This document shows, in pieces, positions 12,416 to 23,439 of a stretch of 64,000 bases of DNA. The DNA lies in the NCBI RefSeq assembly GCF_030272615.1, contig NC_081415.1, positions 372,659,009 through 372,723,008 on the forward strand, in the 5' to 3' direction. Made by a program: the position numbers and the translations under genes. Within the stretch, counting starts at the first letter, position 1. Every line of letters starts with the position of its first letter. This stretch comes from Cryptomeria japonica. Its lineage: Eukaryota > Streptophyta > Pinopsida > Cupressales > Cupressaceae. The notes under the pieces are model-generated. The model worked only from the letters and a program-made list of their open reading frames with translations. It had not been told where the DNA came from and ran no database searches.

Positions 12416-12908
12416 TAGGAAAAGGAAGGGGACAGTTTGAGTGGTGCAGTGGACAAGAAAGACAAGGGAAGGAAAGCTGGCAAGAAAAAGGGGAAAAGGA
12501 AAGGGGAAAAGAGGAGCTGCCAAATTGTTGAAGAAGTACATCAAACTATGAAAGTAGATGAGATTCAGTGACCAACTGAGGTATGGTGAGTTGCAGGCCT
12601 TGAAACACGAGGTTTGAGAGTTGAGGAATAAACTGGAAAGCCATAGGGTGAATGCAGAATTACTAGCCTCAAGGATGGAGATTAAATAAATGAAGAACGG
12701 GTGGGTTGCCCATGATAAGCAGCTAGCAAACATCAGTAAATTTTGCATTAGGGTGATAAACAATTCGGCAATGACCCTCTGTTTGCTGGAGGACAAAGCC
12801 CTGGAGGAAGACAACCCTGACAAGTGAGTGTGTAGGGAGCTCTTCAAGTTCCTCACTAAAGATTGGGATAATGTCCTTGGGCAAGTGGGCCTAGGTCTAG
12901 GTTTATAG
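12416..12908 (+). pseudogene. Decayed ORF, second part
   Basis: This continues the frame broken at 5112. A lysine-rich stretch (KKDKGRKAGKKKGKRKGEK) leads to a helical region (ELRNKLESHRVNAELLASRM, then LANISKFCIRVINNSAM), then EDKALEEDNPDK, a stop, and CRELFKFLTKDWDNVLGQV, ending at a stop near 12908. At least five in-frame stops. No function recognised; the helical tail suggests oligomerisation. Joining it to 3982-5112 across the Copia-like insertion is supported by the near-matching flanking 5-mers. Confidence 0.55.
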
Positions 12909-13593
12909 TTTTTATGTTTTAATGGTTTTATGGATACTTTGGACTTATAGGGTGTACCCCTTGCTACTACTTATTTACTAGTTTACTGTTAGACTCTTTA
13001 ATTTGGTTTTGATCTTTTTTGCTACAAATGTGCTACTGATAGCCCTTGGGCTATGTTAAGGGTTAGCGCCCTTGTTTTCTTTGCTTTTAATATCAAAAAC
13101 ATATTAATATTAATAAGTTTATGATAAGAGTCATTTACTCTTTGATGTTGGGATTGTCTTCTTGAAATTGCCCTTACATGTTGTGATAGTGCTCTCAAAA
13201 GAGGTGCCCTTGATTAAACGGGCTAAAAATCTTTATCTTTATTAGAATATATATAATTGAGTTATGTAAATAGGCATATATTTTAGGTAAAGTTGTCTTT
13301 CAAATAAGTAGATATGAATTATCCAAATGGAATATACATTCAAGAAATACACATTTTTAAATTCTTTTCACGTATCTCTAAATAAAATTTGAGAACATCC
13401 TATATCAACTAGTTAAAGCCATGATGCAATGTGCAATTTTTTTTTTCATCAATTAATCAAATAATAAGATATTTGTTTTATCAATTTATGTCAAATTTTT
13501 ATTTAGATGTTTTAGATTATTTTATTATATTAATTATAATTTGGTTATAAATAATTTAAGTAAATTTTAAATTTTAAATAATAAATATAATTC
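12909..13593. other. AT-rich non-coding sequence
   Basis: The first about 190 bp (cttatagggtgtacccct ... gcgcccttgttttct) look like the 3' untranslated region of the preceding ORF. The rest is AT-rich with no ORF or repeat that I recognise. Confidence 0.5.
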
Positions 13594-13612
13594 AATATTT
13601 AGTGCGAATATT

Positions 13613-13737
13613 TTTTTTTTTATCAATAAAGGATTGAAGTTGATGAGGTGTACACACCTTACCCCTTGTGGGATTTGAACTTGTGACCTCTCTTTCAAGA
13701 GCACAAGTTCTCCACCACTAGGCCAACTCAAGCTATA
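13613..13737 (-). mobile_element. tRNA-derived SINE
   Basis: On the minus strand the element starts CTTGAGTTGGCCTAGTGGTGG and ends in a run of A after TATTGATA. It contains an internal RNA polymerase III promoter: an A box TGGCCTAGTGG and a B box AGTTCAAATCCC about 35 bp later, in tRNA spacing. It is bracketed by a 19-bp duplication, aatatttagtgcgaatatt (13594-13612) and aatatttagtggaaatatt (13738-13756), with two mismatches. The A-run abuts the first copy and the 5' head the second, exactly the arrangement left by LINE-driven retroposition. I do not assign a named SINE family. A short open frame spanning it is not a gene. Confidence 0.87.
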
Positions 13738-13756
13738 AATATTTAGTGGAAATATT

Positions 13757-14595
13757 ATTTTCATAATAGTTATAATATATTAAAATAATATACTATCAAA
13801 ACCCCATCAAAAGACATTAAATTTGAACCTCCAAAGTCAATAGCAATTTGCTTGTGGACATATCAATAATTGTTTTGTTCAAATATAGAATTTAAAATCT
13901 GAATACTTAGATGATCTAGCATTGAAGCTTTTTGGAAACAAAGTGTTACAAAGAAGAGTGAGTGTCGATATACCAATTTATTTAGATTGCTTAAATATTT
14001 TGATAAAAAAATTGAAATGATACAATATCTACAAATTTTAATGATATAATAGTTATAATTTTTTAATAAAAATAATGCTAAAAAGTTTAATTTGAATGTA
14101 GAGTTTGTGTTTGAGGATTATTTAAATTTGAATTATTGCCCCAAATGTATAGAAGATTTTATTACCGACACAATATTAAATATTAATAACAATATATTTT
14201 ATAGAAATTTAGCCAATATATCGAATTAGAAAAAACTCACTAACAAATACTTATTAATATTCTCTATTATTTAAGGTTGGGGAATTATTAGAGGACTTGG
14301 CATATATACAATTGGTTAATAATAAAAATATTAAAATTAATGTTGATGTTATATTAAAATTATATTATATTACTAAGAATAAAAATATTAGTAATTTTAT
14401 TATAAACTATTAATAATAGCGTGTGTGTGTGGGGTCAAGGTAATAATATAATACTAAGAATAATAATATTAAATAATATCATTGTAAATTTGTAATACTA
14501 ATAATAATCATAATTCAATAATATTATTTAATAAAAATATCATAATATATTATTTGTTATTATTATAATTATAATATATCTCTAACCTTAGAGTC
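13757..14595. other. AT-rich intergenic sequence
   Basis: Very AT-rich (runs such as taataatattaaataat), with no ORF and no recognisable element. It appears to be the target DNA that received the SINE and the LINE. Confidence 0.5.
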
Positions 14596-14611
14596 TATGC
14601 ATTAATATTAT
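14596..14611. repeat. LINE target-site duplication, 3' side
   Basis: TATGCATTAATATTAT, identical to 16955-16970 on the other side of the LINE. Confidence 0.85.
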
Positions 14612-16954
14612 TATTTTTTATCGATAATTGGTATTTGTATTAATTTGAAAGAAATTTGCATCCCATATCATCAGTTCATCAGTTATGCATAGCGGAAAGT
14701 AAATAACCAGTCCAACATATACAACCTTTAACCATAATTGAAAACTTATGATACCAATCCCCAACTGTACACACTGATCCAACGATATAGAGGGGCTTGA
14801 AAAGATCAATGCCATGGTTGTTGCCGGTGAAAGATCTTGGAGGGGAACATATGGTTGTTGGAGACAACAAAACCACTGGTCCTAGTTCCAGAACCAAAAG
14901 CAGAAGCAGCAACAAGGGTACCTCTAGATTCATTATGGAAGAGCTCGAGGAAATCAACAAGATTTCCATCCAGAAGAACAAGGACCTGCTGAGCTCTCTT
15001 AATTCAGAGTTTTTCTTTTGTTTTGTCTTTTTTCTTTGCGTCTTTTTTGCTTTCGTGACTATTTGGGGGTGCTCCCCTATTTTGTTGATGTTTCTTGTTT
15101 GTTTGGTTAATGGCTGGATTTTGTAAAACTTTTGGTTTCGGGTCCATGTAAAACCCATTTATCTTTATCAAAAATTGTACACATTGATCTAGTCGACAAA
15201 ATGCAAAAAACATAGCAAAGTATCACCCTCCATCCTAGCCTTCCTTGATGATCACTTTCCCTTTGTCTTCCACTGCCATTGTCGGTGATGCATTATGGAA
15301 CACAATCTCTGGTTTGTATCTACTACCAGAGGACTCATCATGCAATAGATATCGGACCCTCATTGTCTTTCTTGAACCCACAGGGTGACTGCATTTGCGC
15401 TTAGCAAGGGCCGACTTCGCCTTCAAAGCTCGGTAGTTTTCATGCAATCCCCATTTTAGCTGCTCCAACCTAATCTCCCAAGCATCCACTAACTTAATGC
15501 ATGACTTCACCCCCTGCATCCAAATCTAAGCCATTGCCCTCCTCACTTCCTTGTTGTAGTTAATGCTCCATAATAAAAATGACCTCAAGGGTGGAGGAAA
15601 TTTGCTAACATGAATCCACACCCCACTTGGGCTAACAAACCCCTCCTTGTCGTGATTCATTTCCATAAAGCTCTCCATCCCTTGTAGCCACTCTTTCTTC
15701 ACACACCTTTTTAAAATCCACACCACTTTGCTTCTTGGCTCCTAGTAGAGACACCACACCATGAACAACAAGGCAATATCCGCATTGGTGCGATATCGGA
15801 ATTTTGCATTAAGGTATTCATCTCCTAACACAATTTTGCCCGAGGGATAAAAATTTGATCCTTAAAGATGAATATATTTGCTATCCTTTCATCCATGATT
15901 CAACCCCAGAAAGCAACCTGTTGTTTAGTAGTCTACAACAAAAAGTTGGCCTCCATCTTTGACGACCCCACAGACTCTACGCGCCAAGCTTCACCGAGAC
16001 ACCAAAAACTGAAATGTCATCAAGAAATATCATAAGATATAAGTTCACCTCTCACTTGTCCTACGCCTTAAATTCCACTTCCAACTTGCCATCCTTCACT
16101 AAATTTGGCAACATTTTTCACGGATACAGATCCAGCCTAGCAAAGGAAATATTTTGAATTTTGGACTCCAATTTTGAAATGATGGCCTTAATAAATTGCA
16201 AGTAATGCACATGCAAACCAACCAATTTTTCCTAAGGAGAAAGGCCACTGCTATCTGCCACCAATTTTGGCTCTGGTACAAGTGACATTCAGTTTTCTTC
16301 ATTGACACATCCATCCTCTGTCTGACGCAATTCCACATGTGCCTCTATACCTCTCCCCTCAATTTTGGGCCACATACCACATCATTCCTTATACTTATGG
16401 CATTAATTAATAGTACAACTCCCCCATCACCTTATCTTTTCTCTACAACTGTCGCTCACTCGTCATTCCATTTAATTCCACCCTGAGGATATTATGACCT
16501 CCTTAGTTTGGATGTCCACCTCTTGATTTCCTTCTCTTAGAGTGTGGGATACCTTAAATTTTGGGAATCCGTTCAGCTGCTTGATGATGATCTGTATCAT
16601 TTTGTCAATTTTCCAATGTATTGCACTTCCCCTCAATATCACCTAAATAATAATCTTTGAATCACCCTCCAACTGCAAGAATCTCACCCCTAGTCTGTTT
16701 GCCAACTGGATTTCAAGAAGAGTTGTGTTTACTTCTGCAATATTGTTGGTGGTCACCCCTAAGCCTTATCCGCATCTTGCCAAAACAACACCCTCATGGT
16801 TTCTTTCCACACATCTCGCTCTTGATTGTCCAGGATTGCCACGAGTCACCTCGTCAAAATTCACCTTAATCCAATCCTTATCTGAGGGAATCCATTGTAC
16901 ATTAGGCCTTGAGAATTTTGTAGGATCAACCCTCAGCTACCCATTAGCGAACCA
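14612..16954 (-). mobile_element. 5'-truncated LINE with RNase H domain and 3' UTR
   Basis: A 2.34-kb remnant of a plant L1-type element, minus strand. From the truncation at 16954 it reads a decayed ribonuclease H: KVNFDEVTRGNPGQS, TTNNIAEVNTTLLEIQ, LQLEGDSKIII and HTLREGNQEVD, the motifs around the catalytic Asp/Glu/Asp. A tail (YLLHDESSGSRYKPEI and EDKGKVIIKEG) ends at a stop near 15235. About 0.6 kb of 3' UTR follows, ending in AAAAAATAATAA-like sequence at 14612. Perfect 16-bp duplications TATGCATTAATATTAT lie at 14596-14611 and 16955-16970. The endonuclease and most of the reverse transcriptase are missing, which is normal for 5' truncation on insertion. Confidence 0.88.
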
Positions 16955-16970
16955 TATGCATTAATATTAT
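16955..16970. repeat. LINE target-site duplication, 5' side
   Basis: Identical 16-mer to 14596-14611. It lies at the truncation point of the LINE. Confidence 0.85.
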
Positions 16971-17375
16971 ATTATATAGGATTAGTTTTAATATTGGTGT
17001 TTGAAATAATATTGATCATTATTTCAAATTTTATTTCAATAAACATATTAAACTCAAGTTTTATTTTTTAAATTAACATTTTTTATTAGAAGACTCTATA
17101 TTTAAATGATTCATTTAATAATATTATAATTTTTTAAAAAATACTTTAAATTTATAAATGTCTAAAAATTAAAGTAATTTAAATTTGTTCTGCACTAAAT
17201 AATCATTAGAAAATTAATAAAATTATTTTATTACAATGTGTATATTACCATCTTTATGAATTGAATTACAATCCACAATCTAATGTAAATATTAAATAAT
17301 ATATACCAAAATTAAATAATATGTCCAATCTTTTAATTGTCAAACATGTGTTATAAAATACAAGGTTAATTGATT
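16971..17375. other. AT-rich DNA between the LINE and the Tat element
   Basis: No ORF or structured repeat seen. It is part of the pre-insertion target, continuing beyond the Tat element at 57833. Confidence 0.5.
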
Positions 17376-17380
17376 GCAAT

Positions 17381-18547
17381 TGAAGAGGGAGAAAGATGGA
17401 AAGAAGATATAATGGTCAAATACAATGAAATAAGAAAAAAAACATTAAAAACATCAAAAGACCATTATAACTTATATCTTCTCCTTCGGATTGAGCTTGA
17501 TGAGGTTGAACTTGCACCCTTGTCTTCAAACTGATTGGATATGATCCTTTGTTTGATGTAGTTGGCTCTCCAAGATTATGCACAAGGTATTGAATGATGA
17601 GATGGAATGGATGGGAAATTGGCTAAGTGATAGGTGAATGGAAATTTTGCTAGAGTTTGGATACTTGGATGATTTTCTAGGCTCAAATTGACAACATGAA
17701 CTTGGATAACTTGGAGATGTCAAATGAGGGATTGAAGTCTCAAATTTATAGAATAAGAGGGGAGGAAATGAAGGGCTAGGATTGATCCAAGACAAGTATG
17801 GAATCCAAGAGATATGCCATAAAGGCATTTCTTGTGTCCACACTCCTCAAGGTTCATTGGGAAGGCTTCCCAATGCACCTAGGGAAGAGAAAATGAATAA
17901 AATATTCCTTGAGTGATGAGGAGAAAGAATTAAAAATTCCTTAAAAGAATGCTCATATGGATTAAGGGAATAGAAAGGAATTAAAAATTCCTTGGGTGAA
18001 GGGATACCTAGAGGAATGTGAGATTTTGAAAATCTCACATTCACCTAGGAATAGGGCATTTAAGGAAGGTGGGCAAGTGAGGGGACAAGGAGTTGACTTT
18101 GTGGCTAATCATGAGGATTAGCCACTAGCAACTCATTAGAGGATAGATTAGAAGAATGGTTATGTGGGATTAGGACAAATGGGATTTATAGGAGTATTTG
18201 ACTAGGAGAGAGAATGAGTGGAGGGAATTAAAAATTAAAAGAATAATGATAAGTGAGATTAGGGGTGCTTCTAGAAGAATTCATTAGATCAATGATGGAT
18301 TAGGAAAAGGTGATTTGTAGGAATTGCTTGGATTAATTAATTAATTGAGATTAATTAATTAAAGGGGGGATTTAGAAAGAATTGATTTTGGGGATTTTGG
18401 AAGAATAAGAGTAAATTGATTTATTAAATAAATCAATTACTAGACTATAGTGACAATATTCAATTAATATTGAGAAAGAATATGGATTATCATAATTAAT
18501 AAATTAATTATGTGAGGCAATTAAATTAATTAAAATAAGTGTCTACA
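17381..18547 (-). repeat. 3' LTR of the Tat element
   Basis: 1,167 bp, plus-strand ends TGAAGAGGGAGAAAG and AGTGTCTACA. Homologous throughout to 56613-57827. It has a TATA-like TATAAATT on the minus strand (17741-17748) and AT-rich palindromes such as ttaattaattgagattaattaatt at 18330-18540, next to its own 5' end. Its outer edge abuts GCAAT. Confidence 0.92.
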
Positions 18548-18562
18548 TTTTTCCCCTCTTTT
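18548..18562 (-). promoter_or_regulatory. Polypurine tract of the Tat element
   Basis: The minus strand reads AAAAGAGGGGAAAAA immediately before the 3' LTR start TGTAGACAC. It fixes the element orientation as minus and thus shows that the PMD gene is antisense. Confidence 0.9.
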
Positions 18563-18639
18563 ACGCAGCGGCAAAATTTGGCGATGAGTAAACGATAGAA
18601 GAAGAAGGATGCCCTGGCGCAAAGCATGGGTGGTGCATG

Positions 18640-18810
18640 CCCCCTCGAGAATTTTTTGGAATTTTTTGAAAAATTGATGAAAATTTCTCGAAAAGGAGGA
18701 AGGAGAAGAAGTGACGAGTGAACAAAAAGGAAACATAGAGAGGATTGGGGAAATAGAAGAAGGGAGAATATGAAGGGAGTGGGCCCACAAGGGGGCCCAT
18801 ATAAGCCACA
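18640..18810 (+). promoter_or_regulatory. Putative antisense promoter of the PMD gene in the Tat element
   Basis: It shares the 14-mer ATGCCCCCTCGAGA with the same location in family B (60994-61007). TCGAGAA (18645-18651) pairs with TTCTCGA (18685-18691), a hairpin arrangement also found in family B. A TATA-like CATATAAG lies at 18798-18805 and the first ATG of the gene is 84 bp downstream of it, versus about 98 bp in family B. Promoter function is inferred from position and conservation between two diverged elements. Confidence 0.5.
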
Positions 18811-18883
18811 TTGGGCCCAATGGAGGGTCATTATCACTCATAAGCATTAGAGCATTTTAGAGGCTAGAAGAAGAGAAGAAGAG

Positions 18884-21595
18884 ATGGATCACATTTCGAT
18901 ACATGAGCATCGCATCGAGACAATTCCCTAGTACGAGAGACCTCAGGGCTATGGACCATTGGTACATACGACTAACCTCCTCTATGATTTTGTAGATTTT
19001 GGCTAGAATTAGGGCTTAAAATAGACTCAAAAATCTAACGGGCCGAACGCGTTGATCGTCGTTTCAATGCGAGCGCCCCTAGGGTAGCATGAGCACTCCT
19101 GGGTCAAAGGGGAGAATAAGGGGTTCTAGGGAAAGCAATCATGTTTGGCATGGGCGCTCACACTAGGGACAATTAGGCTTAGGTTTAGGGATGGGTAAGG
19201 GCAACACAACGTGAGTGCTCGCGCTAGGGAAGGTTAGGATTTTACCAGGGAGGGAGGGAGGCACCGCAGCATAGTGCGTACACTCACGCTAATTTGGTCA
19301 GGGGTCCTAGTGTCAAGGTCTATTAGCTCGTGTACCTATAATATAGCGCGAGCGCTATGGGTTTGGCGCGAGCGCTAAGTAAATTAGCAAGTGCGCTAGG
19401 GGGAAATTTAATTATAAAAATTGGCTTGGGGGAAGCTATAGATGCATCGGGGATAGGATAATATGAGATGATGAAGTGGTTTACTTGGATGCAGGTGGAT
19501 TTGGGACCATTGCCATCAAGGGAACACCGGTTGGCGACCATGAGACTATATCGGCAGTTGCGATCAGATGAGCTAGAGATCCTAGCTGTTGTGGGATTGC
19601 ATTTCGTGAGTAGGTGGATGAGGATTCAAGATCACATTGCGATGATGAAAACCTTAGTAGATAGATGGGATAGTAGGTATAACATGTTTCATCTACCTAC
19701 TGGAGAGGCGACAGTTACTTTACTGTATGTATGGAGGATCTTGAAGATCCCCATTCGCGACATGATCCTAGATTACCGATTAGAGGCAGCAGATTTCTAC
19801 CTCTGAGAGATTTGCAAGTATGATGCACTACTGATGAAGGACAGGAGCAGGATGCATTTGGGCAGGGTGATGGAGATCAAACGTATCCCTCGTTTGGTGC
19901 TTGTGATTTGTAGATTTTTGTGTGGATGAATCTTGCCTGATCTAGGAGGACATGGGTTCTCGATTGGGTGGAGCAGATGTTTATATTACATGGTTCAGGA
20001 TTGTGCGGAGTATGCTTGGGGATCCACAATGCTGGCTCAATTGTACCATGATATGCTTCTTGTAGTATACCGGGAGTATGCCAGCCTATCTACGGGGGTG
20101 ACACTTCTTCATATCTGGGCTTGGGAGCATATTGCAGTTACTCGGCCACTGGGGTACAGGATAGGCAAGCCCAACGCCCTTTCATTGACAGGTACAGGGG
20201 TTTATTATTTTATACTCAGATAGGATCTATATGGTTTTGGCACCGCATTTTTTATGAGCTTTTTCAATTCACATGGTGACCATTTTTGGACAGTGAGACA
20301 TGGAGGGGGGATTGGCAGTTGCACTGGGTTAGAGTGGAGATGTGGCATTTTGGTCGATCTGTATACGTGATGGAGTACTATGCCCCTTATAGAGTAGCAA
20401 CACAGTTCAACTTAGTACAAGATATAGTGGGGGAAATACCATTATATCTTCGGACGACACGAGAGGTGAGGAGTTGGGGCCCGATAGTGAGTCCATTGGA
20501 GGAGAGGACCAGCTTCCAATTAGCACCATATTTGGTTTGGGATGAGCGAAGGGGAACGGGAGAGGATCCAGGGACTATTGGAGGTTGCAAGAGTTAGTGG
20601 GAGGGACATTTTTTAGTGCGTCTGACCATTCCTAGAGTTTTGGAGGGTGATGAGCTACAACAGACAGTGGATGAGGTGGTCAGCGGAGAGGAGGATGCAC
20701 CCGGTGACAGGGTTTTGGCAGGAGAAGGGAGGGTTGCTGGCAGACAATAGAGGGGGATTAGGGTGGTATGGAGGAGAGAGCCTGGGGTGGGATAGTGATA
20801 GGTAGTAGGACCAATGATAGGGGAGGCAGAGGGGATGGTGGTGTAGAGGAGGTCGTAACTATGGACATTCCAAAGGCACAGGTATAAGGTGCAGGGCCAA
20901 AGGTTAGGGGAGGAGTGTCACAGGCTGATTTTGACAGACTCTAGTAGCAGAGAGATGCCACCTGGGCGAGGCTACACTAGCTCAAGTATGAGCTATACAT
21001 TGAGAGAGCTGGGAGACAGAGCTTGGAGGCAAAGGTTGAGCGGTTGCGGTGGGAGGTGGGAGATTTGATAGAGAGCCTCCAGACAATGAGGACGAAGGTG
21101 GATGATTTGAGGATGGATAGGGAGGACTTTAAGCGGATTCTAGAGGAGGCGAGGTCAAGAACCACCATTGGGGCATTACAGGATGCTCTTCGATGATAGG
21201 ATGAGGAGTTGGAGGGGTTACGAGCTAGGGTGCACAGGGCAGAGGTAGATTCTACGCGCATGCGGGGGAGAGGGATGCAACACGTCAGATGTTGGTCACC
21301 GCAAGGCTTGGGAAGATGTATTTTGATATGATGTAGCAGAGGGAGAGGGAAGAGAGGGCAAGTCGGGAGGAAACCTATTATAGAGGATTATACCACGGAG
21401 TGGTACCTACAAAGCAGCGAGTAGCCTCGTACACTGAGAGTGTGCGATCTCATAGGACACACAGCCAGCGGCCCACACAAATCCAACAGACGGGTGGATC
21501 GGTGGGTTTTAGGCCACCTAGGGCAAGAGGGACAAGAGGAGCCAGGGGATGAGGTGATGAGGAGGGGGATGGGGAGATAGGTGGCGAGAGCTAGC
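18884..21595 (+). pseudogene. Antisense plant-mobile-domain (PMD) gene of the Tat element
   Basis: On the strand opposite to gag-pol. A possible first exon starts at 18884 (MDHISIHEHRIETIP, one stop, then YERP) and could end at a GT near 18963. A repeat-rich stretch follows, and the main frame resumes near 19468 after tttacttggatgcag, a plausible splice acceptor. PMD blocks are: FHLPTGEATVTLLYVWRIL at 19690, then AEYAWGSTMLAQLYHDM and LLHIWAWEHIAVTRP at 20000-20150. A frame change lies between 20223 and 20286. From about 20970 a coiled-coil region (SLEAKVERLRWEVGDLIESL) leads to an Arg/Gly/Pro-rich tail. PMD proteins occur both as plant silencing or development factors and inside transposons. 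Its role in the element is unknown. Intron and exon 1 are inferred from comparison with 61251 onward. Confidence 0.75.
19020..19400 (+). repeat. Degenerate GC-rich word array, 3' end of the Tat element
   Basis: At least eight scattered variants of GCGCGAGCGCT (gcgagcgcccctagg, gagtgctcgcgctaggg, gcgcgagcgctatggg, gcgcgagcgctaag) in an otherwise AT-rich setting. The reverse-complement word recurs in the 5' leader at 55915-56520. It lies in the putative intron of the PMD gene. Confidence 0.7.
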
Positions 21596-23430
21596 TCCAT
21601 TTTGGCTTATGTGTTATATTTTGACCCTTCGGGGTGATCATTGTATTATGACATACATATTCATTTTTTGAGCTATATAAATGATATTTGGGGGTGCTTA
21701 TACATTTATTTTATTATGAACATTATGATGGACTTTTATATTTTATAGTATTTTTATGATGTGATGTATGGATGATGGTTATGGATGCATCGTGCTGACA
21801 TATTTTGTGATGCAGGAAGGATTCTTATATATGTTTATGTTTATGATGTGTTACTGACATGTTCATGGTTGCAGGATGGTTAATTATGTGGATGCATATG
21901 TTTTGGGGATTTTTTGATGTGTATATATGTTGTATATGAGGATGATTATATATGATGTTTAATGTATAATGGATATGATAATGTAAGACAATGAATCTGA
22001 AATGTAATGATAAATATGGATGCAAATGATTAATAACCAATGCAATCGAAGTGATAAATGAATCTAAATGAGTAATAAATGCAATCTAAATGAGTAGTAA
22101 ATGAATGATAAATGCAATGCAATCTATATAGGTAACGCAATCTAAATGCTTAATGCTTATGGAAATAATTGATGGATAATGCAATCTAAGTAAATAATGT
22201 AATGAAATTGATGGATATTGTAACCTAAATGAATGTATAATGCAATCGAGATGAATAATGAAATGTATGTATAATGCAATCTAAATGAATGATTCAACCT
22301 AAGTGGATAATAAAATGGATGGATAATGCAATGATTGATGTGTGAATATACCGATAATAATACAATGATCTTAGATAGAAATAGAAGAATAGGGGGGGGG
22401 GGGAATTGAAGACTCCACAAGGTTATTAAATGAGGGAAATTAGGAATGTATGGAATTATGGGGAGAGCTATGCACAAAACATGTGGAGAGCCAACCTAGC
22501 TTTAATATTGTCGTAGGTACCCCGCACCACTGATTATGGGAACCAAGATGCCATGAGAAACCCAAGGCATGGACTGCCTCACAGTTAAGCAGGAATTCCT
22601 TACACACAACTATGCAAGTGTTGAGAGACACTGGTACAAAGTTGTGGGTACATGAAAGGAAACCCTCACTTGTACATGACAAGATAAGTGTTGATAAACA
22701 CTAGTACCAGGTCGTTGGTTCATACAAGATAGATCCAAAACACGCCATGCCATGAGAATATGCCCCAGTATGCACCTATTGTAAACATACCCAGATATGG
22801 AAGATTCGAGCAATTGTAGATAGATGCAGTTGTAGGACAAAAGATGCAAGTCAAAAATGAAAATCCAAGAAATCAAACAAGTCACCCATACATGACCAAC
22901 TGATTTATCTTGCCAAGCGTAGGATTAGGATGAAGGATTAAACTGTTGAGCAAGGGAAGGATTCATCCCTAGGGCAAAGGATGGGGTGGGTGTGATTGAC
23001 TAGGCAATTGACTAGATGACCATGAGGACCAACCTGTGGATGTAGGACTAACATCAAGACTTGATGAAGCTCACATGGAGGCACAAGCTCAGGAAATGGG
23101 AGGAAAAAGCTCAGCTGGATGGGATAAAGCTTAGTTTGATGGGGTGGTCCTTATTCATTATTTGGGCAAAGACTCATCATCATACGAGTGATTATTTTTC
23201 CAGGAGTGTGGTAGGGAGGTTGGGTGAATGTTGTGGTGGGAATATTGGATAGCGATGATGTGGATATCAAATGGGTCGGTGGTGAGAGGGGTTTGACCTG
23301 ATAGATGATAGATCCAGATTATTTACCTTGGCGCTTGGATGCAGGTTTTCACCAAGGTACTTGCCCATAGCGCCACAAAGTGGTTTTCACTAATGGATGA
23401 ATTGTTTTGATTTTTTTTTTGTTTTAAGAC
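21596..23430. other. Non-coding spacer between integrase and PMD gene
   Basis: 1.8 kb without a supportable ORF. 21960-22350 holds loosely repeated 20-30-mers built on 'gataatgcaatctaaatgaat'. A poly-G run lies at 22393-22402. The spacer separates the convergent ends of pol (minus) and the PMD gene (plus), so it probably contains the 3' ends of both transcripts. Confidence 0.55.
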
Positions 23431-23439
23431 AATTGATGA

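Noticed and set aside
12383-12856. 157-codon minus-strand frame, Ser/Leu-rich
   Set aside because: It is the shadow of the decayed plus-strand ORF and runs across the LTR boundary at 12415.
13630-13730. Functional tRNA gene
   Set aside because: A and B boxes are present, but no cloverleaf with acceptor-stem pairing can be formed, and the A-tail and duplications show a SINE.
13567-13764. 65-codon minus-strand frame over the SINE
   Set aside because: Explained by the SINE; this is translated Pol III promoter sequence.
14679-15158. 159-codon minus-strand frame
   Set aside because: Lies in the LINE 3' UTR after the stop at 15235, with no motif.
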